From: Protea cynaroides
Taxonomy: Eukaryota; Streptophyta; Magnoliopsida; Proteales; Proteaceae
Assembly (NCBI GenBank): GCA_028583415.1
Contig: CM053269.1
Span: 52,295,322 to 52,359,321, forward strand
Direction of reading: 5' to 3'
Length of the DNA: 64,000 nt
Below the pieces are notes generated by a model. It was not told where the DNA came from and did not search any database. It saw nothing but the letters and a program-made list of their open reading frames with translations. The position numbers and the translations under genes were made by a program. Shown one piece after another: positions 45,956-61,122 of the stretch (positions are counted from its first letter, which is position 1; every line of letters begins with the position of its first letter).

Positions 45956-46500
45956 GTCCTACACAATCGGTATGTATGATACTGAAAGGGTAAAAGATGC
46001 AAAACATCAAAATTGAACAAGATGTAAGACACAAAGATGTATGTGGTTCGATACTGATGTGGTAGCCTACATCCACGAGGCAATCTTAACGGAACTCTTT
46101 TGCTGTATTAAGAAAAATTATAAGTCACACCCCTCACATTGACAACACAATACAAGGGTCACATACTTTACAAAGATATCTCACTAATACAACTCTCACA
46201 AGTATTCACACAAGAAATACTAACCCAGAGAAATCGTACACCCAAGAAACCTTATAAGTAAATCCAAACCCAATGCAAGAAATCCAATCCAGAGAAAACA
46301 CAGAGCTGATCAATTGCTCACTACTCTCTTAAGCTACCTTGGCTTATGGTTGTTGTATTGTAGTAAACCTTGCTTCTTCTCTCTTTATATAGAGGTAGAA
46401 GAGGGCTTTGTGATCTCTGTCATGGAATGCCGCAGCCAAGGAGGAACAAGACTTAAATGAATTCAAACATACATTTCAAAGAAGCATTAAATGAACAGCA
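45956..46500 (-). mobile_element. Possible copia LTR remnant
   Basis: Read on the minus strand, the region contains the 'ccacatacatctttgtgtc' style end and TATATAAAG box (near 46386) often seen in plant copia LTRs. Boundaries and TSD were not found. Confidence 0.35.
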
Positions 46501-46665
46501 CCAATTTTCAGATCCACATCTTCTCTTCCAAGAGAATTTGGAGGAGAGTTGGCACCCCCATTAGATGGACGACACCTGAGGCTCAGGTGAATCTGAGCCC
46601 TCCATTCGAGCCGACAATGGAGGGGGGGGTGTGATGTAACGGGGGAGATGTAACCACAGGGGGGA

Positions 46666-46690
46666 GAGAGAGAGAGAGAGAGAGAGAGAG
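46666..46690. repeat. (GA)n microsatellite upstream of the bHLH-like gene
   Basis: About 12 GA units, 75 bp before the start codon. Confidence 0.9.
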
Positions 46691-46764
46691 TTGATTCCAA
46701 CTACTGCCCATTGGCTTTTCTTTCTTTTTTGGTACCGACATATACTTCTTGATTTACCTTAACA

Positions 46765-49103
<2,339 letters not shown>

Positions 49104-50256
49104 CCTACATAAACCTAAGCTGTGGGATTTATGGGCAATGGACGATGCTAAGTAAATTTGGGATGTTTTGTCTTTGCCTTTTCTTTTGGTTTGTGATGAT
49201 AATATTTTTAGTTTTTCTACTGGTAACAAGTGCCCCTTTTCACTGTGAGGATTGCATTAGTCTCCAAATGAAATTCCAGAAGGATACCCTTTGATTGTCC
49301 AATAAATATATATTAAAAGGAATCGATTATATACATGTTACAACAACACTTGTTACGTTGAAAGGACCCTGTTAATTGATAACTTTTAAATTTGAGGATT
49401 GTATATATTTTTCATACCAACTTCTAAGATTATTCCATTATGACCTGATGATGGAGGATTCAAATTGGAAAAATAACATCATCTCTGTGAGAAAAGGCTG
49501 CATACATCTGCCCCCTCTCCTTAGATCCTGCAATGGCAAGAACCTGTGCTCTGGGTAGGCCTTTCATGATTGAAAAAGATCCCCTCTTTTATGAGAGATT
49601 TAAGAAGTCAATATTTTTTTTCTTAAGATCTTTAAATTCTTTTCTTTTTTTTTTGTGCGATTAGTTAATAATAAAATGGGAGTCCCATATTTATATCAAC
49701 TTTTTATTAATAAAAATTTAAAAGGGCTGTCCATCGTCCTAGAGTTCCAAGGTAAAATATATAGATAGATTTGGAGCTATAAATAAGATTATCATAGACA
49801 GTCATCTTCTAAGAGAAGAAGAAAATAAGAACCATAGACAACCCAATTTAATATCATATCATTACTTTATTGTTGCCAAAAATACATGTAATTTTAGCTA
49901 GCATTGTTTGAATCAAGCAGGAAAATGAGGTTGGTACTTCACCTGAAGGAGGAATGAGAGTAGTAGAAAGTAATAAATGCACAATAAAAGCGGAGTAATT
50001 AAACCATTTGACCTTAGAGGGTTGAAATATGTTTATAGTAGTCCACTGCAGTGGTTTATGTCTGATTTGTCCGTGACTTAAGCTGGAGGTGGTGGATGCG
50101 TCCTCTCAACATGCATTCAACGAATATAATTTTTTTTATATGAAAAAATGATGGTCATGCTGCTAGTGTCATGCAATCTCTCACTCACTCTCTCCTCCCT
50201 CATATGTGGGTCCCTTATATACAAATAGTGTGGCGACCCCTCCATGAGTCCATATC
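49104..50256. other. No gene recognised
   Basis: AT-rich sequence downstream of the bHLH-like gene, including its likely 3' UTR (about 49104-49270). Confidence 0.35.
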
Positions 50257-50372
50257 CTCTCCTCCTCGGCTCCCCGGTTCCACCCCATCCAATCGTTGGA
50301 GTCCGTTGGAGTTCGAGCAGGCTCACAACTCCAACGGTTGGATGGGGTGGGAGCCAGGGAGCCGGGGAGGAG
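50257..50372. mobile_element. 116-bp near-perfect foldback element
   Basis: The left arm (tctcctcctcggctccccgg, then ttccaccccatccaatcgttg) mirrors the right arm (caacggttggatggggtggg, then agccggggaggagaga) around a 30-bp centre. GC-rich arms in AT-rich DNA. No clear TSD. Confidence 0.75.
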
Positions 50373-50604
50373 AGACCCCCTTTGGGGGGAGATTCATTCA
50401 ATGTGTTCATAGTGATGATCCTATGCCCATATTTTATTTAGTATTTTCTAGAAATATAGTTGAATGTAATATTTAGATTGAATAAGCATACTTTTTAATT
50501 ATTTCTAAGGGTACTTATTCATGTAATAATGGAATGTGATGTTTTTGGAAATCACAAGATAAATACAAGTTATTCATTTTTACAGTTTTTTATTATTTAA
50601 ATTA

Positions 50605-52629
50605 AAGAAAAATACTGTTTCCTCCCCTATAGTATGCCTAAAGGACAAATGCCTCCGAAAGTTTATGGAAAAGACAGCCGTCCCCTTTTTTCAACGGAGT
50701 TAAAGTTAATTTTTTTATTGACAATTTTACTTTGAACGTTATTTTTTCTACTAGAAATACCATTACATTTTATTCAAATTTTCAATCATATGCCATTTTT
50801 AAAAGAATGAAAACTGTCGCATTTCTTCAACACTTTTAGATTTATCTCTTGGGCAAAATTCCCATCTCCATGACTATAACAGAACGGTCGTTTACGAGCA
50901 TGTAATTAGAATCTGTCTATTAGTAATATCACCGATCTGAAATATCAAATTATCGTCGCTTAGGCCGAACAACACAAACAAATAAACGCTAATTTTTTTA
51001 TTCAGGAACAATCGTCGACGTTAGAAATGGATCAAATGAACTTCCCTATCATTTACGGCAAAGGAACCTCTACTCTCTTCCACCTGTCTCTGCAACTACT
51101 GCAAAAACAAAAGCTTGTCTTGAGAACCAAATTGAATTTGGGAATCAAATTGATGCTTGATTTTCTAGGTTGATTCTTTAAAATAATTCCCCAAATAAAA
51201 GGGCAGTAATTTAGAGAAAAAGAAGGAAATTTAAAAAGATTAATTATCTGCAACTCCAATAGCTATGCCTTTATTTTTGCTACGAATCCAAAATATTATT
51301 GATATAGAAAATAAAAATACATATCATTTTCCTATCAAAGGTGTAAAACCCCCACCTTCGGCATTGCCATCAACAAGGGCCACCCTAGGAAACAAAACAA
51401 GCTACTGAAAACCATATCTATGTTTGTGGGTAGCATCCCACATTACCTCCCTAGCAACAAACTAAGGACAATGATCCCATTCTTCATCCGATCTATAATG
51501 AGCAATAGGGTATCACCAAATGAAGATGTCTTGAGAAAAATCGAGTTGACATCCATGGAAGCCATTTTTTCCTGTAGCTCCTTCCTCGACCTCGACGACC
51601 TCTAATTTATCCACTCTTGAACCTACGTTGGCGACGAAGGTTATGACGGAATAGCCAAACATGGTGAGGAGATAACTGGCGGAGGCTAGCATGAAGACAA
51701 AAGGATAGGTTTTGGTGGTGAGATTTTCAGAAGTGGAACTGGAATCGCTCAAGAAATGCATAAGCGTCGTTCCTAGGAACACACTGGTGGCTAACTGAGT
51801 TCCCATCAGAAGGAAGCTTTCATTCCATCGGAAGAAGTAAGGGGAAATTCCACCACCAAAGGTGCTCACCGATAGGACTGGAACAGAAGGAGATATCAGA
51901 TCTAGGTCGTGAAAGAGGAAATTGCAAGTAGAATCACGAAGCCGCTGAAATTGGCAAATAGAACCACGAACCACGAAGCACAGCCGCTAAGACGAACCTC
52001 AAATCAAAACATGAATTCAGATCTGAAAAAATTTCTTGAATTGAAACTGCTTGAACTAATCAATAAAATATGAACCAGGTGAACAAAACTCACTGAAATA
52101 CGAACTAAATTAGAAATTGAGAACTGAAACTGAAATATGAAACTAGGAATTGAAGGTTGCAGAGGATACCGGGAGATTAAAGAAGACAAAGAGGAAAAGA
52201 AATCGTCTAGCTTATCAAGTGTTTCTATCCATCCTCCTATCCCCGAACTCCCCCGTTTTCATTCTTTTGTCCCCTGTCGCCTTCATTTCAGCCCTCGGAT
52301 CCATCAGACGATCTCTCAAGTTGCATGAATTGTATACCCCACTTATGGCGACAGCTGACGATGGTCGTGGTAGAGTATGTAAAACCAATAAAGAGAGAGA
52401 AAACCCTATTTCAATAAGGGTAAAACAAGTACTTTACATTTGTAAAATGTTACTTTGGTCATTAAAATAATATTGGTCTCTCACCATCAATATCTAACAA
52501 AAAATACTGACGGCTTGAGTTTAATTGTCTTTTAATAGCGTTTGTAAGAGAGATATTTATTTTTTCCAAAAACTTTTAGGGGCATTTGTCATTTAGGCAT
52601 ACTATAGGGGAAGAAACAATATTTTTCCC
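50605..52629. mobile_element. Pack-MULE candidate, 2.0 kb, with 9-bp TSD
   Basis: The left end GAAAAATACTGTTTCCTCCC then CTATAGTATGCCTAAAGGAC mirrors the right end (complement GGGAAAAATATTGTTTCTTC, then CCCTATAGTATGCCTAAATG) for about 70 bp. The TSD TTTAAATTA occurs at 50596-50604 and 52630-52638. The interior has no transposase but carries a ZIP transporter fragment on the minus strand, so it fits the definition of a Mutator-like element with captured host sequence. Confidence 0.85.
51513..51974 (-). pseudogene. Captured ZIP metal-transporter fragment, open 153-codon frame
   Basis: Residues 33-118 of this frame follow plant ZIP zinc/iron transporters: GGGISPYFFRWNESFLLMGT, then VFLGTTLMHFLSDS, then KTYPFVFMLASASYLLTMFG. 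This covers two to three transmembrane helices near the N-terminus of the transporter. The flanking residues (1-32 and 121-153) do not look like ZIP and probably come from the element. The frame is uninterrupted but holds only a quarter of a transporter and lacks the metal-binding helices, so it is not a working transporter. It lies wholly inside the MULE at 50605-52629. Confidence 0.8.
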
Positions 52630-52768
52630 TTTAAATTATATGTTCCCACTCAGATTTAGAAGCGTGCAAAGTAATATCTAGAGTAATCGTAGATATACAT
52701 ACACATGCACATGATACATGCCAATACAAATAAAGATATTTGAATGAATTAAATTATAAAATTTGACA

Positions 52769-52930
52769 TGTGACTAATTTAGATGATGTCATTTTCATTT
52801 AAAAATTGAAATATTAATATCATCTATCAATACGACAAAATAAATGCTTTGTGACTGATCTAGATGATGCCATTTTCTTTTAAAAATTGAAATATACATG
52901 TCATCTATCAATACGACAGAATAAATGCTT
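52769..52930. repeat. 81-bp tandem duplication
   Basis: Two copies start tgtgactaatttagatgatg (52769) and tgtgactgatctagatgatg (52850), with a third partial start at 52931. Confidence 0.85.
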
Positions 52931-53659
52931 TGTGATGTTACGTTTTCTATATTATTTTTTTTTCATTCGCGATTCAATCCCAATAAATAAATGAGTGAGC
53001 TGTTATGCTGGATTTTAGCTGCTTCAATTATTATGCCGATTCCAATTACTAGAATAATGTCAGAAGATGTATTCGTTCTTTATTTCCATGTCCATTACAT
53101 GCATTCAAATCCTCTTCTGCGGTTCTACCGCCTGTCAATGGTTGGATTTCAATCGACTCATCCCCCAATGTATTGACAGACGATCAGACTGAACCCAGCT
53201 CCCTTAGATCAGCGGCAGGAACCAAAAAATTCCTACCGTAGGAGACGATTTGGATCCCCATCACATGCACAGAGGATTTATAGATTTCAATCATAAACAA
53301 CATTTTTTTTTCTTTAATAAAAAAATAAAATCAACAAATTATTGCCCTAATGATGACAAAAAAACTTCAACTGATCAAACCCGAGGGAGTATTAAAAAAT
53401 AAATAAAAAATATTAGGGAATGGGAAAGAGCCAAAGGCACAAATTGATTAATGGTCAACCTACAAGATAAAAATAAAAGACCTCGTGATCCGTGGAGGTT
53501 GGAAGTTGACTACTCAGGATGGGTTGGGCTCTCACTGGTAAACCTGTTCATGTTTGAGCCCACGCCCAAGAAAAACCAATCGTTTGTGTACGTGAGCGGC
53601 TAGAGTTCCAGTATGCTTCTACCAGGAACTCATTCTTGCCCGACCTAATAACTACTAAC
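52931..53659. other. No gene recognised
   Basis: AT-rich. 53120-53260 shares wording with 63776-63930 (catcccccaatgtattg, then cttagatcagc), so it may be part of another MITE. Confidence 0.35.
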
Positions 53660-53905
53660 GGATCCAAATTCTCTCCTCCCAGGGGTTCGGGAGGAGGGGC
53701 GGCTATCACCAGCCGATGCCCGACATATGGGTGTCTATTAGATCTGAACCCTCCATCCGAACTGATAAGATAAACCGATAGGAGGTGTCGGCTTATGCAT
53801 CGGCTCTGATGGAGGGTTCAGATCCAGCCGACACCCACATGTAAGGCATCGGCTGGTGGAAGTCACCCTCCTCCTGAAGCCCTAGGAGGAGAGGATTTGA
53901 AAACT
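53660..53905. mobile_element. 246-bp foldback MITE (GGATCCAAATTCTCTCCTCC family)
   Basis: The left arm (ggatccaaattctctcctcc, then cagccgatgcccgacatatg) mirrors the right arm (cacatgtaaggcatcggctg, then aggaggagaggatttg). The central part again reads as a mirror (gaaccctccatccgaactga / ctgatggagggttcag). No TSD was confirmed. Confidence 0.75.
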
Positions 53906-54495
53906 TGGAGGTTTGACTAGGGCCCAAGGTTAGCGGAAAGAATCGTCCACATCAACATCTATGTATGGTTAAATTTTATAAAAATTTGACATCCCCGTAC
54001 GTCATTAAGCAGTTTAAAACAGCTTTAAAGAGTTTAGCAGGTAGTTAACCCCAATGGGGTAGCTCACTCTATGCCTCAGAAAAGCAAAAGGTTCTAGTTC
54101 TGAATTCGATTTTTCTTATTTCTTTGGGGTCACTCGCACAGGGTGTTTAGTGCTCTTCATTGCTTTCAGTGAAAGTTGAATAATTATCATTAAACCTCAG
54201 AATGACCGAGTCGATATGGTTGTAGGGTTAGTATGAGCCCACGAAATGATCGACACCTGCAGCAGCGGAGGTACTCAAAGCCTTGCCGCATTTCTCCTTG
54301 GTTCAACAAAGAGAATGAGGTCAGGCTAGTTTCTGTTGAATTTTTGTTTTCCTGTCTTCAATTATTTTGATAGTTTTTGTGGTTCTGATTGATGCCCTAC
54401 CTTTGAATGCAGTTTGAATTATTCCACAAAAACTTTTTCTTGCCATAAAGGAGCACATCATCCTTTTTCTTTTTCGCCCTAGTCCCATAAATGAA

Positions 54496-55715
54496 AGTCC
54501 GAATTGTCTCCTATGCGTATGGGCATAGGAGAGATGGCGGAGACCGTCGGATGGCTGCCAAGTGGAAAGGCAGCCATCTGACGGTCTTGATAGAAAACCC
54601 AATACAGAAACCTTGTGTGACGCAAAACATAGGAAATTTGTCTTCAAACTTCTTCTCTCCTCTTGAGTTTTTCTCTCAAGCTCCAAACGAACTCACCCTT
54701 TCATCTTCCCTTTTGCTTCTTGTGCTCTTCTCTTTCTACTTTTTTCTTTTTTGATGCTTTTGCTCTTTCTTCTTTTAGCTTCTTATTTTCTCTATTTTCT
54801 ACAATGTTTTTTTCTTCCTCAGTTTTTTTTTTCTCTAAGATTTTTTTTATGCTATACTTCAACCGTGAGCTTTCTTGCAACTTTTCTCAAAACGATCTAC
54901 CATTACCGAATCAATTGAAGTCCTTTAATCTCTGAAGAACGGAATCAGAAGGAAAAACAACGAAAATCTGAATCGAACCACAGAAGATCTGAATCGCTTC
55001 GTTCTCCGTATTTTAGAGCTTTTTAGTTTCTTTCTTCTTCGATTCTTCTCTACAAACAAATTTATGGTTGCAGATTTACAAATTTATGGTTGCAAATTTA
55101 CAAATTTAAGGGAAACTTGAAAACAAACTTTTGAGACTCTAGTGGTCATCACCGGGTATCGTTCATCTTTTTACCTATGAATAGAATAGAATTGTTGGAA
55201 AAATCTACCAGGTAACAGATTCACTCGGGCAATGCATTGAGTTCATCATGCAATCAACCACACGCTTCTTACAGATCAAGGCAAGCATTATAAGATACAT
55301 GTCTTTGAACTAGTGTCTTGAATGCTTTATTTAGAGCTGGACAGAGATTGAAATGGTTACACTGAACAGACAACACGAGACATAAGTTTCAATGTCTTTA
55401 AACTTACCTTGTAGATGCCTGCAAAGCACAAAAGTTACCTTCATTCTTTCTCTCTCTACTAAATCTTCTCCACCTCTCTGCTTCTTTTTCTCCTTTTTTT
55501 CCCTCATCTCTCTCATCTTCTCTCTCGTATTTGTTTCCTGTTTTTCCAGACCAACGAAGAAGTTTGAAGATGAATTTCCTGTGTTTTACGTCACACAAGG
55601 TTTCTGTATCGATTTTTCTATCAAGACCGTCAGATGGCTGCCTTTCCACTTGGCAGCCATCCGACGGTCTCCGCCATCTCTCCTATGCCGGTACGCATAG
55701 AGACGATTCGGATTT
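54496..55715. mobile_element. Mutator-like non-autonomous element with ~170-bp TIRs and 10-bp TSD
   Basis: Left terminal repeat 54496-54665 (AGTCCGAATTGTCTCCTATG, then GCAGCCATCTGACGGTCTTG) and right repeat 55548-55715 are long inverted copies. CATAAATGAA flanks both sides (54486-54495 and 55716-55725). Each arm itself contains a hairpin (ACCGTCGGATGGCTGCC / GGCAGCCATCTGACGGT). The interior is pyrimidine-rich without recognised coding sequence. Confidence 0.87.
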
Positions 55716-55725
55716 CATAAATGAA

Positions 55726-56697
55726 GGGTTGTCATGGACTCACGCTATGGATAGATAGGCCACCAAACTACTTGGGAGGTCCAAAAGCTATCTAATGGTA
55801 AGTCTGCCAAATGATCATCATATATGTATGTGCATAATTTATGTACGATTTCGTTAAGTACGTATATATTAGATCAATAATAAATTCTAAGATGACAAAA
55901 ACAGTATTTGGTATGTATTCTCGAGCTAGGATCATGGCATGAGTTAGAAAACATATGGGGCCCATTCTGAAATGTGTACTTTTAACTAGTTCCTCATTGT
56001 AAGCCCAAAAAGAAATCTCTTTATCCCATTCTAAACCCTAGAAACCGCTTCCCATGTACCAGAATCGGCTTAACACGGGCTGGATAAAGTATTATACGGG
56101 ATTTGAACTAGCAAATTCCGCCGATCCATGAGCTGAGTTCAATCTCGTATCTACAGCTTCACAATAGAATGTCTTTGGGCCTCTTCAAGTGAAGATGAAT
56201 ACGAGTTTCGCATTTACAATGCCATTGCAAGAAGGATTTGATATTCTAATTTAATATAATAAGGAATCGGAATTGGAATCGACAATCGCCTTATTCTAAT
56301 CAAAGACCAGAATTTCCGATTCCAAAAAAAAAATATATATATTTTACATCCTCAGGAGTGCCGACCATCCCAGCCAGTCCGATGGACAACTTAAACGACT
56401 AGACGATAGGATACAAGCTCAGTCTAACAAAGGATTGGCCCGACTAATTCTAAGCCCAATTGGCTGATCCGTGCCTGAGTCGTTAATCCTTGATGGCATG
56501 TAAGACTTTTAGGAAGTAGGGCACCAAGCTTCAAACCCAACAGTAACAGATCCTCTCAGCCGTCAAATCTCTCTCTTGGGTGCGAGCGTGATTCAACGGT
56601 GATGCTATGCTAGGCGGGTGACTGGAGAAGATATGAATCAGGTCTTGACCATTATTTTTCCTGCCTCAATTCTAACAACTCAACGCTTGTGCTAAGG
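55726..56697. other. No gene recognised
   Basis: No open frame or repeat boundary of note. A-rich run near 56322. Confidence 0.35.
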
Positions 56698-56940
56698 GGA
56701 TCTACATCGTCTCTTTCCTAAGATTTAGGAGGAGGGGCGGCGGCCTCGATGGATGATCGACACTTGATTTTCGGGTGAATTCAAGCCATCCATCCGAGTC
56801 CACACCCCTGTCAGCTTAGCTTGTCTACTGGGGTGTTGGCTCGCATGGACCACTCGGATTCACCTGAGAGTCAGGTGTCAGCCATCCATCCAAGCCGCCA
56901 TCCCTCCTCCCGAATCTCTGGGAGGAGAATATTTGAATCA
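56698..56940. mobile_element. 243-bp foldback MITE with 10-bp TSD
   Basis: The left end ggatctacatcgtctctttc and right end gggaggagaatatttgaatc are family ends. The middle mirrors itself (gattttcgggtgaattc / ggattcacctgagagtc). The TSD TGTGCTAAGG occurs at 56688-56697 and 56941-56950. Confidence 0.82.
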
Positions 56941-57040
56941 TGTGCTAAGGTGGCTGTCATTGAATTTGGATCTCCTCTATGTACATACATTCTTCTTAAG
57001 ATTCCATCAAAGTTAATGTGGTGTGGGGTCCATCTCTAAA

Positions 57041-57581
57041 TTGTGGGAATCATTAAATATATGAACGGGATGAAATTATACTAGTATATACAAGTGAATC
57101 ATTGCACACGCTAGAATTAGACTTTAAAGTCTAAAATGGTCCCGGGGGATGGATTAGGCCCCATTCATCCATTGCCAGAAGCCAAGGCCACTTCAAATGT
57201 CAACATCAGATCAAAACACGTGCATTTTTCATCGTGGAATTTCCATCCAAACACATCCACGTGGAAGGACTTTTATAGTTGGACTTTATCTAATATTTGA
57301 ATAGACGGATTGAGGGTCTAGATGCATCTTAGAACATTTATCTATTAACCTTGAAGATACCAATTTAATGTCAATCACATAAGTATAAGGAACTCACACA
57401 AAATATATGTCATCATCCACTTGTCCTAATAAGTGGCAACGACGTTACTTACTTTAACAGGAGGCCAGCTCAGCACACCATTACCGAGAAAGAGTCAAGA
57501 TGCCCTTAATAATTGTGACGTGGCAATTGCAGTGGGGTTGTAATTCTGTGGGTAAATAAATGTAAACCTAAGGGTCTCATA
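57041..57581. other. No gene recognised
   Basis: Unannotated intergenic DNA. Confidence 0.3.
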
Positions 57582-58245
57582 TAAGGGTGTCAACGGACCG
57601 ATCTGGGTTGGTTTTGATTCGGGCTGAACCAATGTCGGATTTTATAAGTTCAGCCCCAAAACATGTCCATTAAGAGTTCGGGCTGGGGTGGGCTGCGCTG
57701 AACACAATAACTAACGGGCTGGTCCGATGTCGGTTTGTTATCGGGCTGGGTTTATTGAAGTGATTTCGGGTTGGTTCGGCCCGGATCGGACTTATCGGGC
57801 TTATCGGGCACCTTTTATATGTAAACTATATAGCCTATTTTATTATTTCTATCTATAAAATTAGTATTATTCCTTCCATATGTATGTAATTTAATAAACT
57901 ATAACAATTAACATAATCTTTTCAACTATAGATTCACATAATCTTCTAGATCATGAAGTGAATTCTAATAGTGTAACATAATCTATTAAAATTTAAAACC
58001 ATTAAAATTAAGACATTGGGCCCGAACGGACCTTATCGGTGTTCGGATTGGGTTTTATCGGTTTGGGCTAATTCGGGCTTCTTAACGGACCGATCCAGTT
58101 TGGTTTCAGTTTGGACTGAAACGGTGTCGGACTTTACAAGCTCAGACCAAAACCTGTCCATTAAGGCTCGGTCTGGGCTGGATTCAGGTTATATCGAGTT
58201 GGCTCGGTCCGTGCTACCAGGCCGGGCCCAATTTTGACACCCTTA
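57582..58245. mobile_element. hAT-like non-autonomous element with perfect 8-bp TSD
   Basis: The ends TAAGGGTGTCAACGGACCG and TTTTGACACCCTTA are inverted repeats. The TSD GTCTCATA is at 57574-57581 and 58246-58253. 664 bp, same family and orientation as 37830-38453. Confidence 0.92.
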
Positions 58246-58624
58246 GTCTCATATGTTGAGATTTAATGAATTGAGTATAAAGATTTGAAATTATAAAAAA
58301 TGGTAGCAAGGTACATTGGAATCTTATACACAATATTTTTTTTTGGTAAAGAAATCTTATATGCAATATGAAACCTGGATTTCAATGGAGAGAGAGAGAG
58401 AGAGACAAAAACGTCCTTTTCGCATAAAACATACTCAAGAAAGGCATGCCTCTTTTTATAAGAAAATGTATATATTGATTTTCAATTTAAAAATAACACA
58501 AGGCAAATTCCATCATTCCGTTGTCATGTTCAAAATGGATTTGATCTAGATGCATGTATGGCAATGGAAAATTGACATGTAGCCGATATAGTTGGAGTCA
58601 TAATTCTATTTAGATACGTTTTCT

Positions 58625-58930
58625 GGGCAGAGGCACAATCCTATCAAGACATGACGCCTAATCGAAAGTATAATCCTACTAGGTTATGTTTTTCGATTGG
58701 AGTCCAGAATCCTAAGGCGATTAGATTACGTTATAGGAGTCCTTCTCCTAATACAATGCGATGCTGATCATCACGGCCATGCGATCATTTGGCTACATTA
58801 TTTCATTCTTACTCAGAGTCTATGAACTAACCATCCCTCAAGGCGACACCTGACAGTCCTATTGACAAGCAACTTCCCACAGTCTTGGTACCTCCATGCT
58901 TCATCCAATCTCTATAAGTGAAGGGTGAGT
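58625..58930 (+). mobile_element. Fragment of the 13366-type LTR
   Basis: Shared blocks in order: ggagtccttctcctaatac, gatcatcacggccatgc, actcagagtctatga and caatctctataagtgaag, as in the LTR read on the minus strand of 13366-14124. Both ends are missing. Confidence 0.7.
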
Positions 58931-59192
58931 CTCTAAAGTAATACACACTCACAAACTCACAACCATCCCTTTATTCACTATTGATTATCTCTTACGTTAA
59001 AACTTTCTTTTTGTTTCCTTCTTTGTATCTTCTTTTTTGTTGTAAATTATTTGGATTGCATGTCAATAGAACGATTTCCATCCATAACAGTAGGCATAAC
59101 GCCCAAAAAATAAACACTCAGAATACCTGTGACCGGCATCTAAAAGAGTGTCGATCACTCAGAAAATTGATACGAGATCAGTATATAATCAA

Positions 59193-61122
59193 GAAAAATT
59201 TTCATTTATTCCCCATTAAGGATTGAAAATCTCATCTACCCCCACAAGATTGCAAAAACCTCATCTACTTCCCAAAAGCTTTGCTCCGTTAATCAACGCA
59301 CTCCACTCCGTTAAAAGATTCTCGTTAATTGCTGACGTTAGATGCGTTGAAAATTTTAAATGGACGATAATACCCTTTTAGACTTATTAAAAGACCAAAA
59401 TACCCTTTTATTCATTTGTTACCCTACCCCCCCAAAGCACAAATCCTCTGTTCACGACAACGACGGTCTTCATCTTCCTCTAATCCTCTATTCGACGACG
59501 GCGGCGATGAACTTCATCTTCCTCGAATCCTCTATAACGTTTGTAGCTTCTTCTTCTTTGTCGGCAACTGTAGTTTCATTGATCTTGGGATTCTTAACTA
59601 ATTTTCTGTGTTTGTGCAAAGAATATTTGCAGATTGCAAGACTGCACGAGCTTCACATTAGTTACCAAGAACAAGAGTGTTACAGAGGTCTAGGTTTCCG
59701 GTCCTTCTAATCTCAGAAACCTACCATTTTTATTTAGAAGAGAAGTTTTAAGAGGACTTGAGGTTCAGATTCTGAGGAAGTACGTCCTGTTGTTAATTTT
59801 TATTTTTCAAACTTCAGATTTAAATTTCAGAAGCAAACTCGAAAATCTCGAGCGGGAGCATTTGGTTTATGGTTTTTGTCTGAAGACATTGGAATGAGGT
59901 AGTAGCAATTGAACTCGAAAATCTGATCGAATGCCTACGTTTTTTTTTTTTTTTTATGTTTTTGATATACTTTCAGAGAGTAATCCTTGAAAAACTAAAA
60001 ACCTCAGAATCGTCAGAGGTTGGGAATCTTTTAGAAGAAAAAGATTTTGTTTTATGATCTGCTTTTACATCTTAATGACCCCCGTGTTTGTGACTTGATC
60101 CTTTTGTTCTCTTTTTAAAAGAAAAAAACCATGGCAGCCATGATTTTGTCTCCTCCAGACCTTGCCTATGATGCAACAAACAGGTACCATCTGGGTTAGA
60201 TGGAGAAAAATCAGAATAGAAGAAAAAGTAGAAGAGCAGAAGAAAAATAAAAAAAGAAAAAGGAAAAAAAAAAACCTAGAATTCAGATAATGATTATCAA
60301 GCCGGGTTTGATCATCTTGCTTGTGAAGACTTGCTAAGATTTCCTGTTTCCTCTGTATTAGCTTTTAAACTTGGTTCTACAACTCAGGTATGAATTTATA
60401 GAACACGAGAGAACGTCACTAGAATGCTTAATTTCTTCTGCAAATACCCAATTGAAAATAAATCATTAGCATAATCAAAGGTAATTATATTAAAGAATCG
60501 TTGCTGGTTGGATATGCGATGGTAACCATCTCAACTTTTAAATTTATATCAGAGTTGTTGCTAGATTAATGGAACCGTCTAATATCTAAATGTCATTTTG
60601 AGCTATTGAATTGTAATTCTTTTCTTTTTGGTTAATTATGTTATGGATTTCTTATTTGTTGAATTTAGATTTTTTGTTTTATTCAATCTGATTCTACAAC
60701 TTAGTTGTTAATCTTTTGCCAGCATTTAGTAAAAGAACATGAGTAATACCCTACATCATGGCTTACTCCACCAACCTCCTTGCCGGTGATGGGAGGCCGA
60801 TGATGGGATGCCAGGGATAGGAGGCCGGAGTTGGGATGCCGGAGATAGGAGGCCGGAGATGGGATGCCACCATGGACGACAACGCAGAGGGGACTCAGGT
60901 TAGGGTTTGGGGGAGAGTGAAAAAGAGAGACAAAATATAAGTTCCAATAGAAATGTCAAATTAATCATTCAATATACTTTTTTAATATTTCAATTTTTAA
61001 TATCAAGGGTAAAAATATATTTCCACAATTTCATCAGTTAGTTGGGTGCGATTGAGGTTTTTGCAATCTTGTGGTGGTAGATGAGGTTTCCAATCCATAA
61101 TGGGGTGTAAATTAAATTTTCC
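59193..61122. mobile_element. Mutator-like non-autonomous element, 1.93 kb, with 9-bp TSD
   Basis: Left end about 59193-59290 (cccacaagattgcaaaaacc and catctacccc) mirrors right end 61040-61122 (ggtttttgcaatcttgtgg, then gatgaggtttccaatcc). The TSD TATAATCAA is at 59184-59192 and 61123-61131. The interior includes a 116-codon open frame (59360-59710) without recognised homology and GGCCGGAGATGGGATGCC-type repeats at 60787-60866. No transposase. Confidence 0.82.
60787..60870. repeat. Short tandem GA-rich repeats (GGAGGCCGG.GATGGGATGCC)
   Basis: Four diverged units of about 20 bp inside the MULE at 59193. Confidence 0.7.

Noticed and set aside
54321..54686. 121-codon minus-strand frame sharing peptides with a plus-strand frame at 55531
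   Set aside because: The shared peptides come from the inverted terminal repeats of one MULE, so this is a repeat signal and not a protein family.
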